Translations under genes and position numbers: made by a program | Shown here: one piece after another, positions 26,812-35,560 of the stretch | Layout: each line of letters starts with the position of its first letter | How positions within the stretch are numbered: position 1 is the first letter of the stretch | NCBI GenBank assembly: GCA_030430075.1 | Contig: JAUIGN010000031.1 | Span: forward strand, 30,520-94,519 | Origin: a bacterium | GTDB lineage: Bacteria; Planctomycetota; Planctomycetia; Pirellulales; Pirellulaceae | Direction of reading: 5' to 3' | Length of the DNA: 64,000 bases | The notes under the pieces: model-generated | The model's database searches: none | Told to the model about the DNA's origin: nothing | What the model saw: only the letters and a program-made list of their open reading frames with translations

Positions 26812-26946
26812 ATGCCCGGACCGATTGTACGATCTGGCCCCAGCAAGAAATTCACCGAGCAGTGGGACAGCGTGTTTGGCAAAAAGACGGAGAAGAAGCC
26901 GGTTGCCAAGGCGGCCAAGAAGAAGGTCACCAAGAAAAAGAAGTAG
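26812..26946 (+). CDS. Small basic protein typical of planctomycetes
   Basis: A 44-residue protein: MPGPIVRSGPSKKFTEQWDS, then VFGKKTEKK and a Lys/Ala tail. The pattern RSGPSKKFxxxWDxxFG plus Lys tail is one I know from other planctomycete genomes as a short conserved hypothetical protein. A clear AGGAG site lies 8 bases before the ATG. The lysine-rich tail suggests nucleic acid binding; function unknown. Confidence 0.75.
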   Translation: MPGPIVRSGPSKKFTEQWDSVFGKKTEKKPVAKAAKKKVTKKKK

Positions 26947-27306
26947 GTAGCCGCCAACACCAGTTGGCCACCCACAAACGACGTTCACTCCAGCCAGGCC
27001 CGGCGACGATCGCTCGCTGCGTCTGGCTGTCTGTGTTTGGTGCTGCTTCGGGTCGAACCGGTGGCAGCGCCGGCGTATGGATGGCGGTGGTTGTGCCGGA
27101 GGCGGGCCGCATCGAACGGCGCGGTGTCGTCGATTCAACTGGGCAAGCGCCGTGACCCGGCCAGGAACGCTCGGTGAATTCCGAGCAAGCCAAGAAAAAT
27201 GGCCGCCGGAACCAACGGTGGCGAGGCACGTCATGGTTCCGGCAGCCTTGGATGGGGGCTGCTCGATTCGACGTAGGTCGCTCGAGCAGACGCTCACAAG
27301 CTTGGG
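26947..27306. other. Intergenic region between convergent genes, nothing recognised
   Basis: 360 bp between the small basic gene and the end of hsp20. No hairpin with a U-run and no repeat family was found. Confidence 0.3.
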
Positions 27307-27750
27307 TCAGGTCGAGACGGTGATCTTCTTGGGCTGAGCCGCCGATACCTTGGGGGCGGTGACGGTCAACACGCCGTGCTCGTACTTGGCTGCAATTTTG
27401 TCCGCATCGACCTCGTTGCCGAGCGCGACGACGCGGCGGAAGGCGCCGAAGGAACGTTCGATGCGGTGATAGGTCTTGCCTTCTTCCTCGTTGACCTGCT
27501 TGCGTTCGCCGGAGATGCAGAGGTGACCGTCGCGAAATTCGACGTTCACGTCTTCCGGTTTGAGCCCGGGCAGGTCGAGCGAAATTTCGTATTCGCTCTC
27601 CGTCTCCGCCAGGTTGGCCAGGGGCGCTATCACGGTTCCGCCTCCTTCCCCGCGATCCGCGGTGCCTTCAAAGATCCGGTTCATTTCCTTCCGCAAATCA
27701 TCGAAAAAGAGGGGCGACCAACGGTGCGCGTGCGACAATTTGGTATTCAT
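27307..27750 (-). CDS. Hsp20/alpha-crystallin family small heat-shock protein
   Basis: A 147-residue holdase chaperone. The alpha-crystallin domain spans about 45-140: ETESEYEISLDLPGLKPEDV, LCISGERKQ, YHRIERSFGAFRRVVAL and the terminal AKYEHGVLTVTAPK with the GVL motif. A C-terminal IxV-type anchor (ITVST) may be the oligomer contact. AGGAGAG precedes the ATG. It binds unfolding proteins in the cytosol. Upstream lies a perfect sigma54-type promoter, not the CIRCE element often seen for bacterial heat-shock genes. Confidence 0.93.
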   Translation of the reverse strand: MNTKLSHAHRWSPLFFDDLRKEMNRIFEGTADRGEGGGTVIAPLANLAETESEYEISLDLPGLKPEDVNVEFRDGHLCISGERKQVNEEEGKTYHRIERSFGAFRRVVALGNEVDADKIAAKYEHGVLTVTAPKVSAAQPKKITVST

Positions 27751-27885
27751 GCTTGCTCTCCTAAATGGACTGTTCCCGGCCCTATCCGAGTTGCCGTAGA
27801 GCGCGTCGGACAGGCGACCGTTTCGTAACCGTGCCTTGGATTTAAGAGGCCTCTTTTCTCAACCGAGATCACGCCAGACGAAATT

Positions 27886-27902
27886 AGCAAAGAGCGTGCC
27901 AA
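27886..27902 (-). promoter_or_regulatory. Sigma54 (RpoN) promoter of hsp20
   Basis: On the minus strand the site reads TTGGCACG-CTCT-TTGCT, matching the sigma54 consensus exactly, with GG and GC 10 bases apart (-24/-12). Start of RNA would be near 27875, giving a leader of about 125 bases that contains the palindrome AAGAGGCCTCTT (27844-27855). Upstream, two direct TGTAAGT copies (about 27930-27955) could be activator sites. The rest of the 433-bp spacer up to the deacetylase at 28184 shows nothing else. Confidence 0.75.
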
Positions 27903-28183
27903 AACGGTATTGTGATCGATTGTCTTGTTGTAAGTGATTTACTGTAAGTTGTTTGCGGTTGTTTCTTGGTGCGGCATTCCAGCCTGGGCCTCGTTCGATG
28001 GGCCTGCCAGTTTGGCAGCCGGTCGAGGTCAGGCAGGGAGGATTGCCTCCCGATCAGCGCCACCTGTTATGATCGACGCACGTTGCGATCGGGGCCGCTT
28101 GCCGCGGCTGCGGAGGCTGTCCCCGTTTCCCAATCCCCCGTTTCCCAATCCACGGCTGCGAAACTACCACAAGGATCCTCTCC

Positions 28184-29950
28184 ATGCCCCGCACCGTTTT
28201 GCCCAGCTTCGTTGTCACTGCCTTGTCGGTCGCCGTATTCGCTTCGCTGGCGGCGGCGATTGAGCCGGTCCCGGAAAAGCTGGTCGTCTTGACGTTCGAC
28301 GATTCCGTGAAATCACATTTCACGGTCGTCCGTCCGATCCTCAAGCAGCATGGGTTTGGCGCCACGTTTTTCGTGACCGAGGGATTCGACTTTCCGACCA
28401 ACAAGAGCGACTACATGACATGGGAAGAGATCGCGCAGCTTCACCGGGATGGTTTCGAGATTGGGAACCACACCCGCGATCATCTTTCCATTACGGAGGC
28501 GAATGTCGAGAAACTGGACGAGCAGCTTGCGGCCATTGAGGCGCAGTGCGCTCGTCACCAGATTCCCCGGCCGGTGACTTTCGCCTACCCGGGGAACGCC
28601 ACGACCCCGCGGGCCTTTCCGATCCTCGCGCGTCACGGAATTCAGTTCGCTCGGCGCGGCGGCGCACCCGAGTATCCGTACGAGGAGGGTCGCGGCTTCG
28701 CGTATGAACCGGGGCTGGACCATCCACTCCTGTTGCCGACGGCCGGAGACGCACGTCCCGACTGGCGGATGGACGATTTTATCCGCGCGGTCAAGCAGGC
28801 CACGTCGGGACGGGTGGCGATATTGCAGTTTCATGGAGTTCCCGACCGGGCCCATCCGTGGGTGCATACGGCGCCGGAACAGTTTGCGGCCTACATGAAG
28901 TATCTGGCCGTCAACCGCTTCAAAGTGATTGCCCTCCGCGACCTGGCGGATTATGTCGACCCGGGCATCGCACCGCAGAATCATCAGGAAGTGATCGACG
29001 ATCGGCAACGGGCCTTGCAGAAGGGTCTCACTCGAGACAACGGGCGCCGTCCCGGCGACGATCGGGAGCTCAAGTACTGGTTGACGAATATGGCGGCCGG
29101 GCACGGGTACACGGCCCCGGAAATCAGCATGGCGACAGGGCTGAGCATGCGGGAGGTCGACGCCGCGATGGCGCGGTTGGGAATCGAGGCGGCCGGAGCG
29201 ACGGCTGCAAACCGCGTGAAGATTCTGCCGTATCCGGGCGGTCGCCATCCGCGGATCGGGTTCCGCGACGGCGCGATGCGGCCGCAGCGGGAGACCAAGT
29301 TCAGCGCGTTTGCCCCCTGGGAAGCCAAAAGCTACGTGGTCGTCGACGTCCCGGAAGCGATCTGGGTCGACCAAGGGGAAGGTCGCGAACTACTCTACCT
29401 GGCTCATACCCACGTGCCGACCATCTGGTCCGGGCGGGGCGTTCAGCTTCCGAAGCTCGAATGGGAACGGCGCGACGATGGGTCGTTGTGGATCGAACGG
29501 GTGCTCCCCAACCAGGTCGCATTTGGCGCCCACGTCGTTCCCCGCGCAACGCATGTCGAAATGGAACTCTGGCTCCGCAACGGTACCGCATCCACGCTCA
29601 CCGGGTTGCGCATTCAGAATTGTGTCATGCTCCGCGAGGCCCGTGGGTTCAACGCGTTGGATAACTCGAATCGCGTTACGCAGTCGCCGTTTGTTGCCTG
29701 CCACGACCCGTCGGGACATCGGTGGATCATTACCGCCTGGGAACACTGTGTTCGACCTTGGTCGAATCAGCACTGCCCCTGCATGCACTCGGATCCCCAG
29801 TTTCCGGATTGCGCGCCGGGTGAAACGGTGCGGTTGCGCGGCTGGTTGTCATTTTACGAAGGGAGTGACGTGCGTGCCGAGTTCACGCGGATTGCGGCCG
29901 AGACGTGGCTGCCGAGTCCGCGGGAAGCGGAGCCGGGTGCCACCAAATGA
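28184..29950 (+). CDS. Exported polysaccharide deacetylase (NodB-type) with extra C-terminal domain
   Basis: A 588-residue protein with signal peptide (VVTALSVAVFASLAAAI). Residues about 30-270 are the NodB fold of carbohydrate esterase family 4: LVVLTFDDSVKSHF with the catalytic and metal Asp pair, then GFEIGNHTRDHLSI with the metal His pair (HTRDH), and FAYPGN. After a helical segment (TAPEISMATGLSMREVDAAM) a 290-residue C-terminal beta-rich part follows that I do not recognise (RPQRETKFSAFAPWEAKSYV, VEMELWLRNGTASTLTGLRI). It removes acetyl groups from sugars outside the cytosol; substrate unknown. AAGGA lies upstream of the start. Confidence 0.82.
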   Translation: MPRTVLPSFVVTALSVAVFASLAAAIEPVPEKLVVLTFDDSVKSHFTVVRPILKQHGFGATFFVTEGFDFPTNKSDYMTWEEIAQLHRDGFEIGNHTRDHLSITEANVEKLDEQLAAIEAQCARHQIPRPVTFAYPGNATTPRAFPILARHGIQFARRGGAPEYPYEEGRGFAYEPGLDHPLLLPTAGDARPDWRMDDFIRAVKQATSGRVAILQFHGVPDRAHPWVHTAPEQFAAYMKYLAVNRFKVIALRDLADYVDPGIAPQNHQEVIDDRQRALQKGLTRDNGRRPGDDRELKYWLTNMAAGHGYTAPEISMATGLSMREVDAAMARLGIEAAGATAANRVKILPYPGGRHPRIGFRDGAMRPQRETKFSAFAPWEAKSYVVVDVPEAIWVDQGEGRELLYLAHTHVPTIWSGRGVQLPKLEWERRDDGSLWIERVLPNQVAFGAHVVPRATHVEMELWLRNGTASTLTGLRIQNCVMLREARGFNALDNSNRVTQSPFVACHDPSGHRWIITAWEHCVRPWSNQHCPCMHSDPQFPDCAPGETVRLRGWLSFYEGSDVRAEFTRIAAETWLPSPREAEPGATK

Positions 29951-30003
29951 TTTGGCTGCCCGGCGAGCCGTGCTGCGGGAAGCAGCAGACGAAGTGAGGA
30001 ATC

Positions 30004-30074
30004 GTCATGCCGAGCATAACCTGCGGGGAGCAGCAATCGCAGGTCTGCCATCCGTAAGGCATGCTGTGCATGCC
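30004..30074. repeat. Pair of palindromic dispersed repeats
   Basis: GTCATGC-CGA-GCATAAC (30004-30020) and GGCATGC-TGT-GCATGCC (30058-30074), between convergent deacetylase and PhyH genes. Same family and spacing style as 7524-7584. Confidence 0.68.
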
Positions 30075-30134
30075 GATACTCGTCGGGGCGGTTAAGCAAC
30101 GCCGTGCCGCTCAAGCGGTTGAAAGAGAAGCCGA

Positions 30135-31076
30135 TCAGCCGTTGGACGCTAACCCACGGGTCGGTTCATCGCCGAGCGAACCGGACATGGGGTCGAACAG
30201 GAGCGGAAAGAATTGGCCACCGAGGGGCGATCCCGCCGGGACGACCGGTACGCCTTGCAGGAGCGGATCATTGCTCGATGACGCGACGCCGTCGCGAACG
30301 ACGTTCAGCACGGCAGCGCGGCGCGGAGACGAGGTGCGGTTTTCCTTCGAACCATGAACCATCAGCGGGTGATGGAACGAACACTCGCCGGCCTTCAGTT
30401 CGACGGCGACCGGATTCTGGAACTGGTTCCACTGCTCGTCGGAGAGCACGTCGCGGATCGCGTTCATATCGCCGGCGAGCCCGGTAATCGGCAGCAGGTC
30501 CCAATGGTGGCTGCCCGGTACATAGTGGACGCACCCGTTCTCTCGCGTGCTGTCATCGAGCCCGATCCAGCAGGTCAGGTGGGCCATGGGGTGTGTCCGC
30601 GTCCAGTAGGAGTAGTCCTGGTGCCAGGCGACGACACCGCCGTGCCGGGCCGGCTTGCAGAAGAGCTGATCGTGCCAGAAGCGTACGGGGCCTGCCAGCA
30701 GTTGGCTGGCGGCGACCGTAAACGCCGGGTGCCAGAGCAGATCATGAAAGCCGGGCCGCAAACGCCAGGCTCCCAAGGCATGGAAGAGGACGGAACCGGG
30801 GTCGGCCGATTCGTTGGTATGGTACTCGTACCACAACTCGTGACCATCGTGGGCCGGATCGAACAGCTCGGAGAGTTCGGACCGCAGTTGGTCGATTTGC
30901 GCGTCGTTGAGGATACGCACGCCGGCCAGGTAGCCGTGCTCGTGGTAAAAAGCGACCTGCTCGTCGCTGAGGCGAAACGCCGCCAGGTCGGTCGTGGTGG
31001 CGCCATGCGGGAAGAAGTTGCTGACCGGTTGGTGCTGCAGAGAGAGGTCGTGGGGCATGCGAATGGTGCCTGTCAT
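30135..31076 (-). CDS. Phytanoyl-CoA dioxygenase (PhyH) family protein
   Basis: A 313-residue iron/2-oxoglutarate oxygenase-like protein. LSDEQVAFYHEHGYLAGVRI is the usual N-terminal start of the family; the iron ligands are likely His and Asp of AWHQDYSYW and the distal His of HHPLMVHGS; CVHYVPGSHHWDLLP follows the core. The substrate cannot be told; family members hydroxylate lipids or small metabolites. Start at ATG 31076 is uncertain (ATGs at 31058 and 31106 are also in frame). The last codons and stop lie in a copy of a dispersed intergenic repeat, so the C-terminal tail is probably not conserved. Confidence 0.82.
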   Translation of the reverse strand: MTGTIRMPHDLSLQHQPVSNFFPHGATTTDLAAFRLSDEQVAFYHEHGYLAGVRILNDAQIDQLRSELSELFDPAHDGHELWYEYHTNESADPGSVLFHALGAWRLRPGFHDLLWHPAFTVAASQLLAGPVRFWHDQLFCKPARHGGVVAWHQDYSYWTRTHPMAHLTCWIGLDDSTRENGCVHYVPGSHHWDLLPITGLAGDMNAIRDVLSDEQWNQFQNPVAVELKAGECSFHHPLMVHGSKENRTSSPRRAAVLNVVRDGVASSSNDPLLQGVPVVPAGSPLGGQFFPLLFDPMSGSLGDEPTRGLASNG

Positions 31077-31237
31077 CAAGAGTTGTACGCCAGCGTGCGC
31101 GTGCATCCACGGCTTCTTCGTAGCGACTTCGTACCGCGCGGTGCGGCCGTTACATCGCAGGCCGTTTCGCCATCGGCCAAGATTCTGTCAGCCACCGCTG
31201 CAGATTTTGCAATCATTGTAACGGTCCCTCCGCCCCG

Positions 31238-31798
31238 CTATTCCTCCATGACTTCGGATTCCCGTTGTTTGGCGAGTTCATTGACTTGTTCTTCGAACTT
31301 CTTGGTGAGTTCCTGGACTTCCTTCTTGGTGTCATCGCGGACGTCCTCGCCGATCTCCTTGTCTTTTTCCGCCTGGTCGGCCGCCTTGTTGGCGTCACGG
31401 CGAATGTTGCGGATGGAGACCCGGGTTTCTTCGGACAGTTCTTTGATTCGCGTCACCATTTTTCGCCGCACTTCACCGGACAGGGGCGGGATGTTGATGC
31501 GGATTAGCCGACCGTCGCTTTGCGGGTTGAAGCCCAGGTCGCTGGCGATGATCGCCTTCTCGATCTCCTTGATCGTGCCCGTATCGTAGGGACGGATCAC
31601 GATCTGCGTCGGTTCCGGCGCGCCGACCGAGGCCAACTGCTTAATCGGGCTTTGCGAGCCGTAGACATCGACGCGGACGGAATCGACCAACCCGGGGTTC
31701 GCCCGACCGGTCCGAATTCCAGCCAGGTTTTTCTTCAGCACCCCCAGCGCTTTTTCCATGCGATCTTCAGCATCCAAAAGGATTTCGTCGGCGGACAT
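31238..31798 (-). CDS. frr: Ribosome recycling factor
   Basis: A 186-residue protein, the normal length. Start MSADEILLDAEDRMEKALGV, then LAGIRTGRANPGLVDSV with the conserved RTGRA, DTGTIKEIEKAI, and the end VNELAKQRESEVME. It dissociates ribosomes after termination with EF-G. It lies downstream of pyrH in the classical rpsB-tsf-pyrH-frr order, all minus strand. Confidence 0.97.
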   Translation of the reverse strand: MSADEILLDAEDRMEKALGVLKKNLAGIRTGRANPGLVDSVRVDVYGSQSPIKQLASVGAPEPTQIVIRPYDTGTIKEIEKAIIASDLGFNPQSDGRLIRINIPPLSGEVRRKMVTRIKELSEETRVSIRNIRRDANKAADQAEKDKEIGEDVRDDTKKEVQELTKKFEEQVNELAKQRESEVMEE

Positions 31799-31885
31799 GG
31801 TTGGTTACTCCGTAAATTCCCAAGTTGAAGCAATTGATTCGTCATCCGCGGCCGCCTGCCGCACGCCGCGGCCGCCGGGATGTAC

Positions 31886-32647
31886 TCAAACGGCCGTCTC
31901 GTCCGTCAGTTGGGCACCGATCAACGTGCCCACCTTGTCACCCCGCAAAGCACGTTCGATGTTGCCCTCCCGGCGGTAGTTGAAGACCAGGATCGGCATG
32001 TCATTCTCCATGCAGTGGGCGATTGCCGTACTGTCCATCACTCGCAGGTTTTGTTCCAGCACGGAGTTGTAGCTGAGCTCGCGGTACATGACCGCGTGGG
32101 GATTCTTTTCGGGGTCTTCGCTGTAGACGCCGTCCACCCGTGTTGCCTTGAGGACCACTTCGGCGCCCAGTTCGAGGGCACGCAGCGCGGCCGCCGTGTC
32201 GGTTGTCACGAAGGGGCCTCCCGTGCCGGCGGCGAGGATCACGATCCGTCCCTTTTCGAGATGTCGTTGCCCCCGGCGGCGGAGGTACGGTTCGGCAACA
32301 CCGTCCATCCGAATGGCCGACATCAGGCGCGTCTCGCAGCCGAGAGATTCGAGGGCGTCCTGCAGGGCCAAGCCGTTGATGACCGTTGCCAGCATCCCCA
32401 TGTAGTGCGCGGTCGCTTCCTGGATCGCGCTGCTCCGCTCTTTAAACTGCGCGCCGCGAAGGATATTCCCGCCGCCGATCACGACCGCTAACTGGCAGCC
32501 CATCTGCTTGGCCTGATGAATCTGGCCGGCGATCAGCACCACCTCTTCCATGCTGATTCCTTGCCCGCCATTACGGCAGAAGCTCTCACCAGAGAGCTTC
32601 AGGATGACGCGCCGGTACTTGGGGGTAGATTCCGTTGCTTCGCTCAT
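31886..32647 (-). CDS. pyrH: Uridylate kinase (UMP kinase)
   Basis: A 253-residue protein of the amino-acid kinase fold: YRRVILKLSGESFC, VVIGGGNILRG, TADTTAAA-type region (here TTDTAAALRALELGAEVVLKA), VDGVYSEDPEKNPHA. Phosphorylates UMP to UDP with ATP. ATG at 32647 chosen over an upstream ATG because LSGES spacing then fits. A strong hairpin separates it from tsf. Confidence 0.97.
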   Translation of the reverse strand: MSEATESTPKYRRVILKLSGESFCRNGGQGISMEEVVLIAGQIHQAKQMGCQLAVVIGGGNILRGAQFKERSSAIQEATAHYMGMLATVINGLALQDALESLGCETRLMSAIRMDGVAEPYLRRRGQRHLEKGRIVILAAGTGGPFVTTDTAAALRALELGAEVVLKATRVDGVYSEDPEKNPHAVMYRELSYNSVLEQNLRVMDSTAIAHCMENDMPILVFNYRREGNIERALRGDKVGTLIGAQLTDETAV

Positions 32648-32683
32648 CGCACCTGGTCCGCCGCGTTGGGGCATGAGAAACGA

Positions 32684-32710
32684 AAAGCCCCGGCGCGGTT
32701 CCGGGGCTTT
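32684..32710 (-). terminator. Hairpin terminator/attenuator between tsf and pyrH
   Basis: AAAGCCCCGG (32684-32693) pairs with CCGGGGCTTT (32701-32710) across a 7-base loop. On the minus strand the stem is followed by T-rich TTTTCG, so it can end the rpsB-tsf RNA before pyrH-frr. Confidence 0.75.
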
Positions 32711-32731
32711 CCGTTGATTCTTCCAGTCCGC

Positions 32732-33565
32732 CTAGGCCTGACCCAATTCCCAGAGGACGAACTGGCTGATCTCCATTCCGTTCTCCTTGGCAAATTGGCC
32801 CACGGTCATCTTCTGTTCCTTCACGAACGGCTGTTCCAGCAAGACGCGTTCGGCGTAGAAGTTCCGCATCCGGCCATCGACCATCTTGTCGACAATCTTC
32901 TCCGGCTTGCCTTCCTTGAGCGCGGCCTCACGCAGGATGCTACGCTCTTTTTCTACGTCACTGGGGTCGAGATCTTCCACCGTCAAGGCCGCCGGACGCA
33001 TGGCCGCGATATGCATGCAGACATCCTTGGCAGACTCGTCGGTGCCACCCTTGACGGCGATGATCGCCCCGGAGATCGTCCCTGCGTTGTGGCTGTAGCC
33101 ACCCGATCCGCCTTCAAAGCGAACCATGCGGCCGACGTTAAAGACTTCGCGAATCCGGTTCATCAGCTCGTCCCGCTGGTCTCCGAGTGTCGCGCCGTCC
33201 TTGCTGGGCGAGGGCTGTGCCAGCAGTTCTTCGCTGGAGAGGTCGCTGGAACTCTTCGCCAGCGTGGCCGCCAGGTCGTCCGCCAGTTGAATGAACTCGG
33301 CGTTCTTGGCAACCGGATCGCTTTCGCACATCAGTTCGACCATCGCCGAAGCGGAGTTGCCGACACCCGCACAGATTCCAAAACGTCCAAACGACGTCTC
33401 TCGATCGGCCCGCTTGCCCATAACCGTCGCTCCCCGCTCACGGAGCCACTGAACGGCTTTTTCCTGATCCCCTTCGCACTCGGTGAGGGCCTTTTTGCAG
33501 TCCATCATCGGCAGTCCGGTGACCTCACGCAGCTCTTTCACCGCAGCGGCTGTAATCGCAGCCAT
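32732..33565 (-). CDS. tsf: Translation elongation factor Ts
   Basis: A 277-residue protein. N-terminal UBA-like part AAVKELREVTGLPMMDCKKALTECEGDQEKAVQWLRERG, the conserved SDPVAKNAEF-type core and the C-terminal dimer region. Recharges EF-Tu with GTP. GGAGGAGAAGG before the ATG is a strong ribosome site. Follows rpsB at a 390-bp distance. Confidence 0.97.
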   Translation of the reverse strand: MAAITAAAVKELREVTGLPMMDCKKALTECEGDQEKAVQWLRERGATVMGKRADRETSFGRFGICAGVGNSASAMVELMCESDPVAKNAEFIQLADDLAATLAKSSSDLSSEELLAQPSPSKDGATLGDQRDELMNRIREVFNVGRMVRFEGGSGGYSHNAGTISGAIIAVKGGTDESAKDVCMHIAAMRPAALTVEDLDPSDVEKERSILREAALKEGKPEKIVDKMVDGRMRNFYAERVLLEQPFVKEQKMTVGQFAKENGMEISQFVLWELGQA

Positions 33566-33955
33566 AATTCCTTCTCCTCCACGTATTCTCGGTTTTCTGT
33601 CTTTCGCTAGATGAAGCGTTTCGCCAACCACCGTGATGCGCCGTTCACTCGCCGGAGAACGGGCAACGAAGCGGCTGGCCGGCGAAATTCAAACTGTCCG
33701 TTGTCCTGTGCTATGCATCGTCGGCGGTCGGGCCGACGTCGCGTTCCCGCGGCGGATTCGGCCGGAGCGGACTCATGCCGGCTGGCGATTGAAACGCCGG
33801 TCGACCGGGCCGCAGACCGAGTTGCCAACGGGTGCACCTTGGGTCAGGCGGTGGTGACCGCGGGGGGTTGGACCCGCGGCGAAACGCGGCACGACCAATG
33901 TTCCCGCTCGTCGCCGTGCCCGCACCACGATGCGACTCGATGCCTCTCCCGCAAC
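33566..33955. other. Spacer between rpsB and tsf, nothing recognised
   Basis: 390 bp on the minus-strand operon path. It is long for this operon but shows no open gene, no repeat from the families seen elsewhere and no clear hairpin. A second promoter for tsf is possible. Confidence 0.3.
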
Positions 33956-34795
33956 CTAGGCGTCCTTGTCCACGACTTCGACTTCGCCGCCACCTTCGCC
34001 GCTATCGCTCGATGCAGCAGGCTCGCCCGCCGCTGCCGGCTGCGTTTCCGCCGGTTGTGATGCCGCCGGGGGGGCGGCGGCCGCCACGGCCCCTTCGTCG
34101 GGCTTGGCTTCCGCAACCGCTCGGGTCGCCGCGATGGCATCCGCCAGGTGATGCACAACCCGCTCGATCGAGCGAATTCCGTCATCGTTGCCGGGGATCG
34201 GCAGGTCGACCAGATCCGGGTCGCAGTCCGTGTCGATCAGGGCGACGGTCGTGATGCCCAGCTTGCGCGCCTCGCGAATTGCGTTCTTTTCCTTCTTGGG
34301 GTCAATCACCACCAGGCATTCGGGCAAGCGGTTCATGTTTCGCAGACCGTTCAAGTTGCGATACATCTTCCGAAATTCGCGGTTCAGTGCGGACTGGGCT
34401 TTTTTCGAGTACGAATCAATTTTGTCGCTGGAGCGGATTTCTTCGAGCTCTTCCAGGCGGCTGAGCCGGCTGCGAATGGTGCGGAAGTTCGTCAACGTCC
34501 CGCCCAACCAACGCTCGCTGATAAACGGCATGCCGCAACGGGCAGCCTCGCGTTCGATCGACGCGGTCGCCTGCCGCTTGGTGCCGACAAACAGGACCAG
34601 GCTGCCACCCTCGGCAACCTGGGCGAGGTACTTCTTGGCCCGCAGGATGCCCCGCACAGTCTCGCGGATATCGATGATGTGAATCTGCTTCTTGCGGCCG
34701 TAGATATAGGCCGCCATCTTCGGATTCCAACGACTCGCCCGATGCCCAAAGTGGACGCCGGCTTCGATTAACTCCTGCACAATCGTCTGAGACAC
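33956..34795 (-). CDS. rpsB: 30S ribosomal protein S2
   Basis: A 279-residue protein: VQELIEAGVHFGHRASRWNP, KQIHIIDIRETV, LVLFVGTKRQA, ERWLGGTLTNF, VVIDPKKEKNAIREARKLGI and the SIERVVHHLADAI end of the core. The tail (about 240-279) is an Ala/Pro/Glu-rich extension of a kind common in this phylum. GTG at 34795 chosen with GGAGAG 7 bases upstream. Confidence 0.97.
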   Translation of the reverse strand: MSQTIVQELIEAGVHFGHRASRWNPKMAAYIYGRKKQIHIIDIRETVRGILRAKKYLAQVAEGGSLVLFVGTKRQATASIEREAARCGMPFISERWLGGTLTNFRTIRSRLSRLEELEEIRSSDKIDSYSKKAQSALNREFRKMYRNLNGLRNMNRLPECLVVIDPKKEKNAIREARKLGITTVALIDTDCDPDLVDLPIPGNDDGIRSIERVVHHLADAIAATRAVAEAKPDEGAVAAAAPPAASQPAETQPAAAGEPAASSDSGEGGGEVEVVDKDA

Positions 34796-35124
34796 AACAA
34801 TCTCTCCATCATGGGGCGATCGATTCCGCGATGGCAGCACGGGCCACAGGTCGGACCTTAGCGGTACTTCGATCAGTTCTAGAAAGGATTCGGAACGCGC
34901 AAACCACGTACATTCATGGCTTTGCGTCTCAACTACAGACCCGCCAATTTACCAGCACCGCTGGAAACGGTCAATCGGAGTGATTTGGACAACCGGCCTG
35001 AGTCGCGGGGCGGCCAGCAGCGTCGCCGGGTGGACGGGTTGGCCAGGTGGGGCGTCACCGGAGGGCAGGTGGGGCACGGCAAGAGGATATTCGGTGGGCA
35101 CGGTGTGCGCTGCTAGCGCGGATT

Positions 35125-35200
35125 ATTCATTCGCCGCTGGGCGTTAGCCTCGGTTCCTTTGAAAACAGGGCAAACCGGACGCTAACGCGTTCCGACTGAT
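35125..35200. repeat. Two dispersed repeats side by side in the rpsB-argB spacer
   Basis: 35125-35160 is a reverse copy of the AACGGC type (GCTGGGCGTTAGCCTCGGTT). 35167-35200 (CAAACCGGACGCTAACGCGT then TCCGACTGAT) matches 60540-60574. The 1175-bp spacer has no gene. Confidence 0.7.
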
Positions 35201-35311
35201 ATGCGAGGCGTTTGGGGTAAGGTCACCACAAGAGATTGCGGCACAGTAACTTGCACTGAATCGTCGCAGGTTCATGGAGAATCGGGTCTAGGGCCTGGAG
35301 TCGTAGGCGTT

Positions 35312-35441
35312 GGAATGGTGGGTTGGAATGGCGGGTAGGAATGGTGGGTAGGAATGGTGGGTAGGAATGGTGGGTAGGAATGGTGGGTTGGAATGGTGGG
35401 TTGGAATGGTGGGTAGAAGTGGTGGGTAGAAGTGGTGGGTA
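35312..35441 (+). repeat. 13-bp minisatellite, 10 units
   Basis: Ten near-identical copies of GGAATGGTGGGTA in a row, with variation at the last base (T/A) and a GAAG change in the last two. It is directly followed by the 23-bp-period GC-rich repeat cluster at 35445. Frames across it are open only because of the repeat. Confidence 0.9.
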
Positions 35442-35444
35442 GGG

Positions 35445-35560
35445 GAGACCTTCGGTCGGCGGTTTCGGCGGGGTCGGAGACCCGCGCCGAGCGGGTGAGC
35501 GGGCGAGCGGGTGCGGAGACCCGCGCCGAGCGGGCGAGCGGGTGAGCGGGTGAACGGGTG
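35445..35560 (+). repeat. GC-rich repeat cluster of the GAGACCCGCGCCGAGC family (locus 1)
   Basis: Begins GGGAGACCTTCGGTC, then GGTTTCGGCGGGGTCGGAGA and CCCGCGCCGAGC, followed by short GAGCGGG repeats and a second CGGAGACCCGCGCCGAGC. The same head and core recur at 43649 and 51824. Confidence 0.85.
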
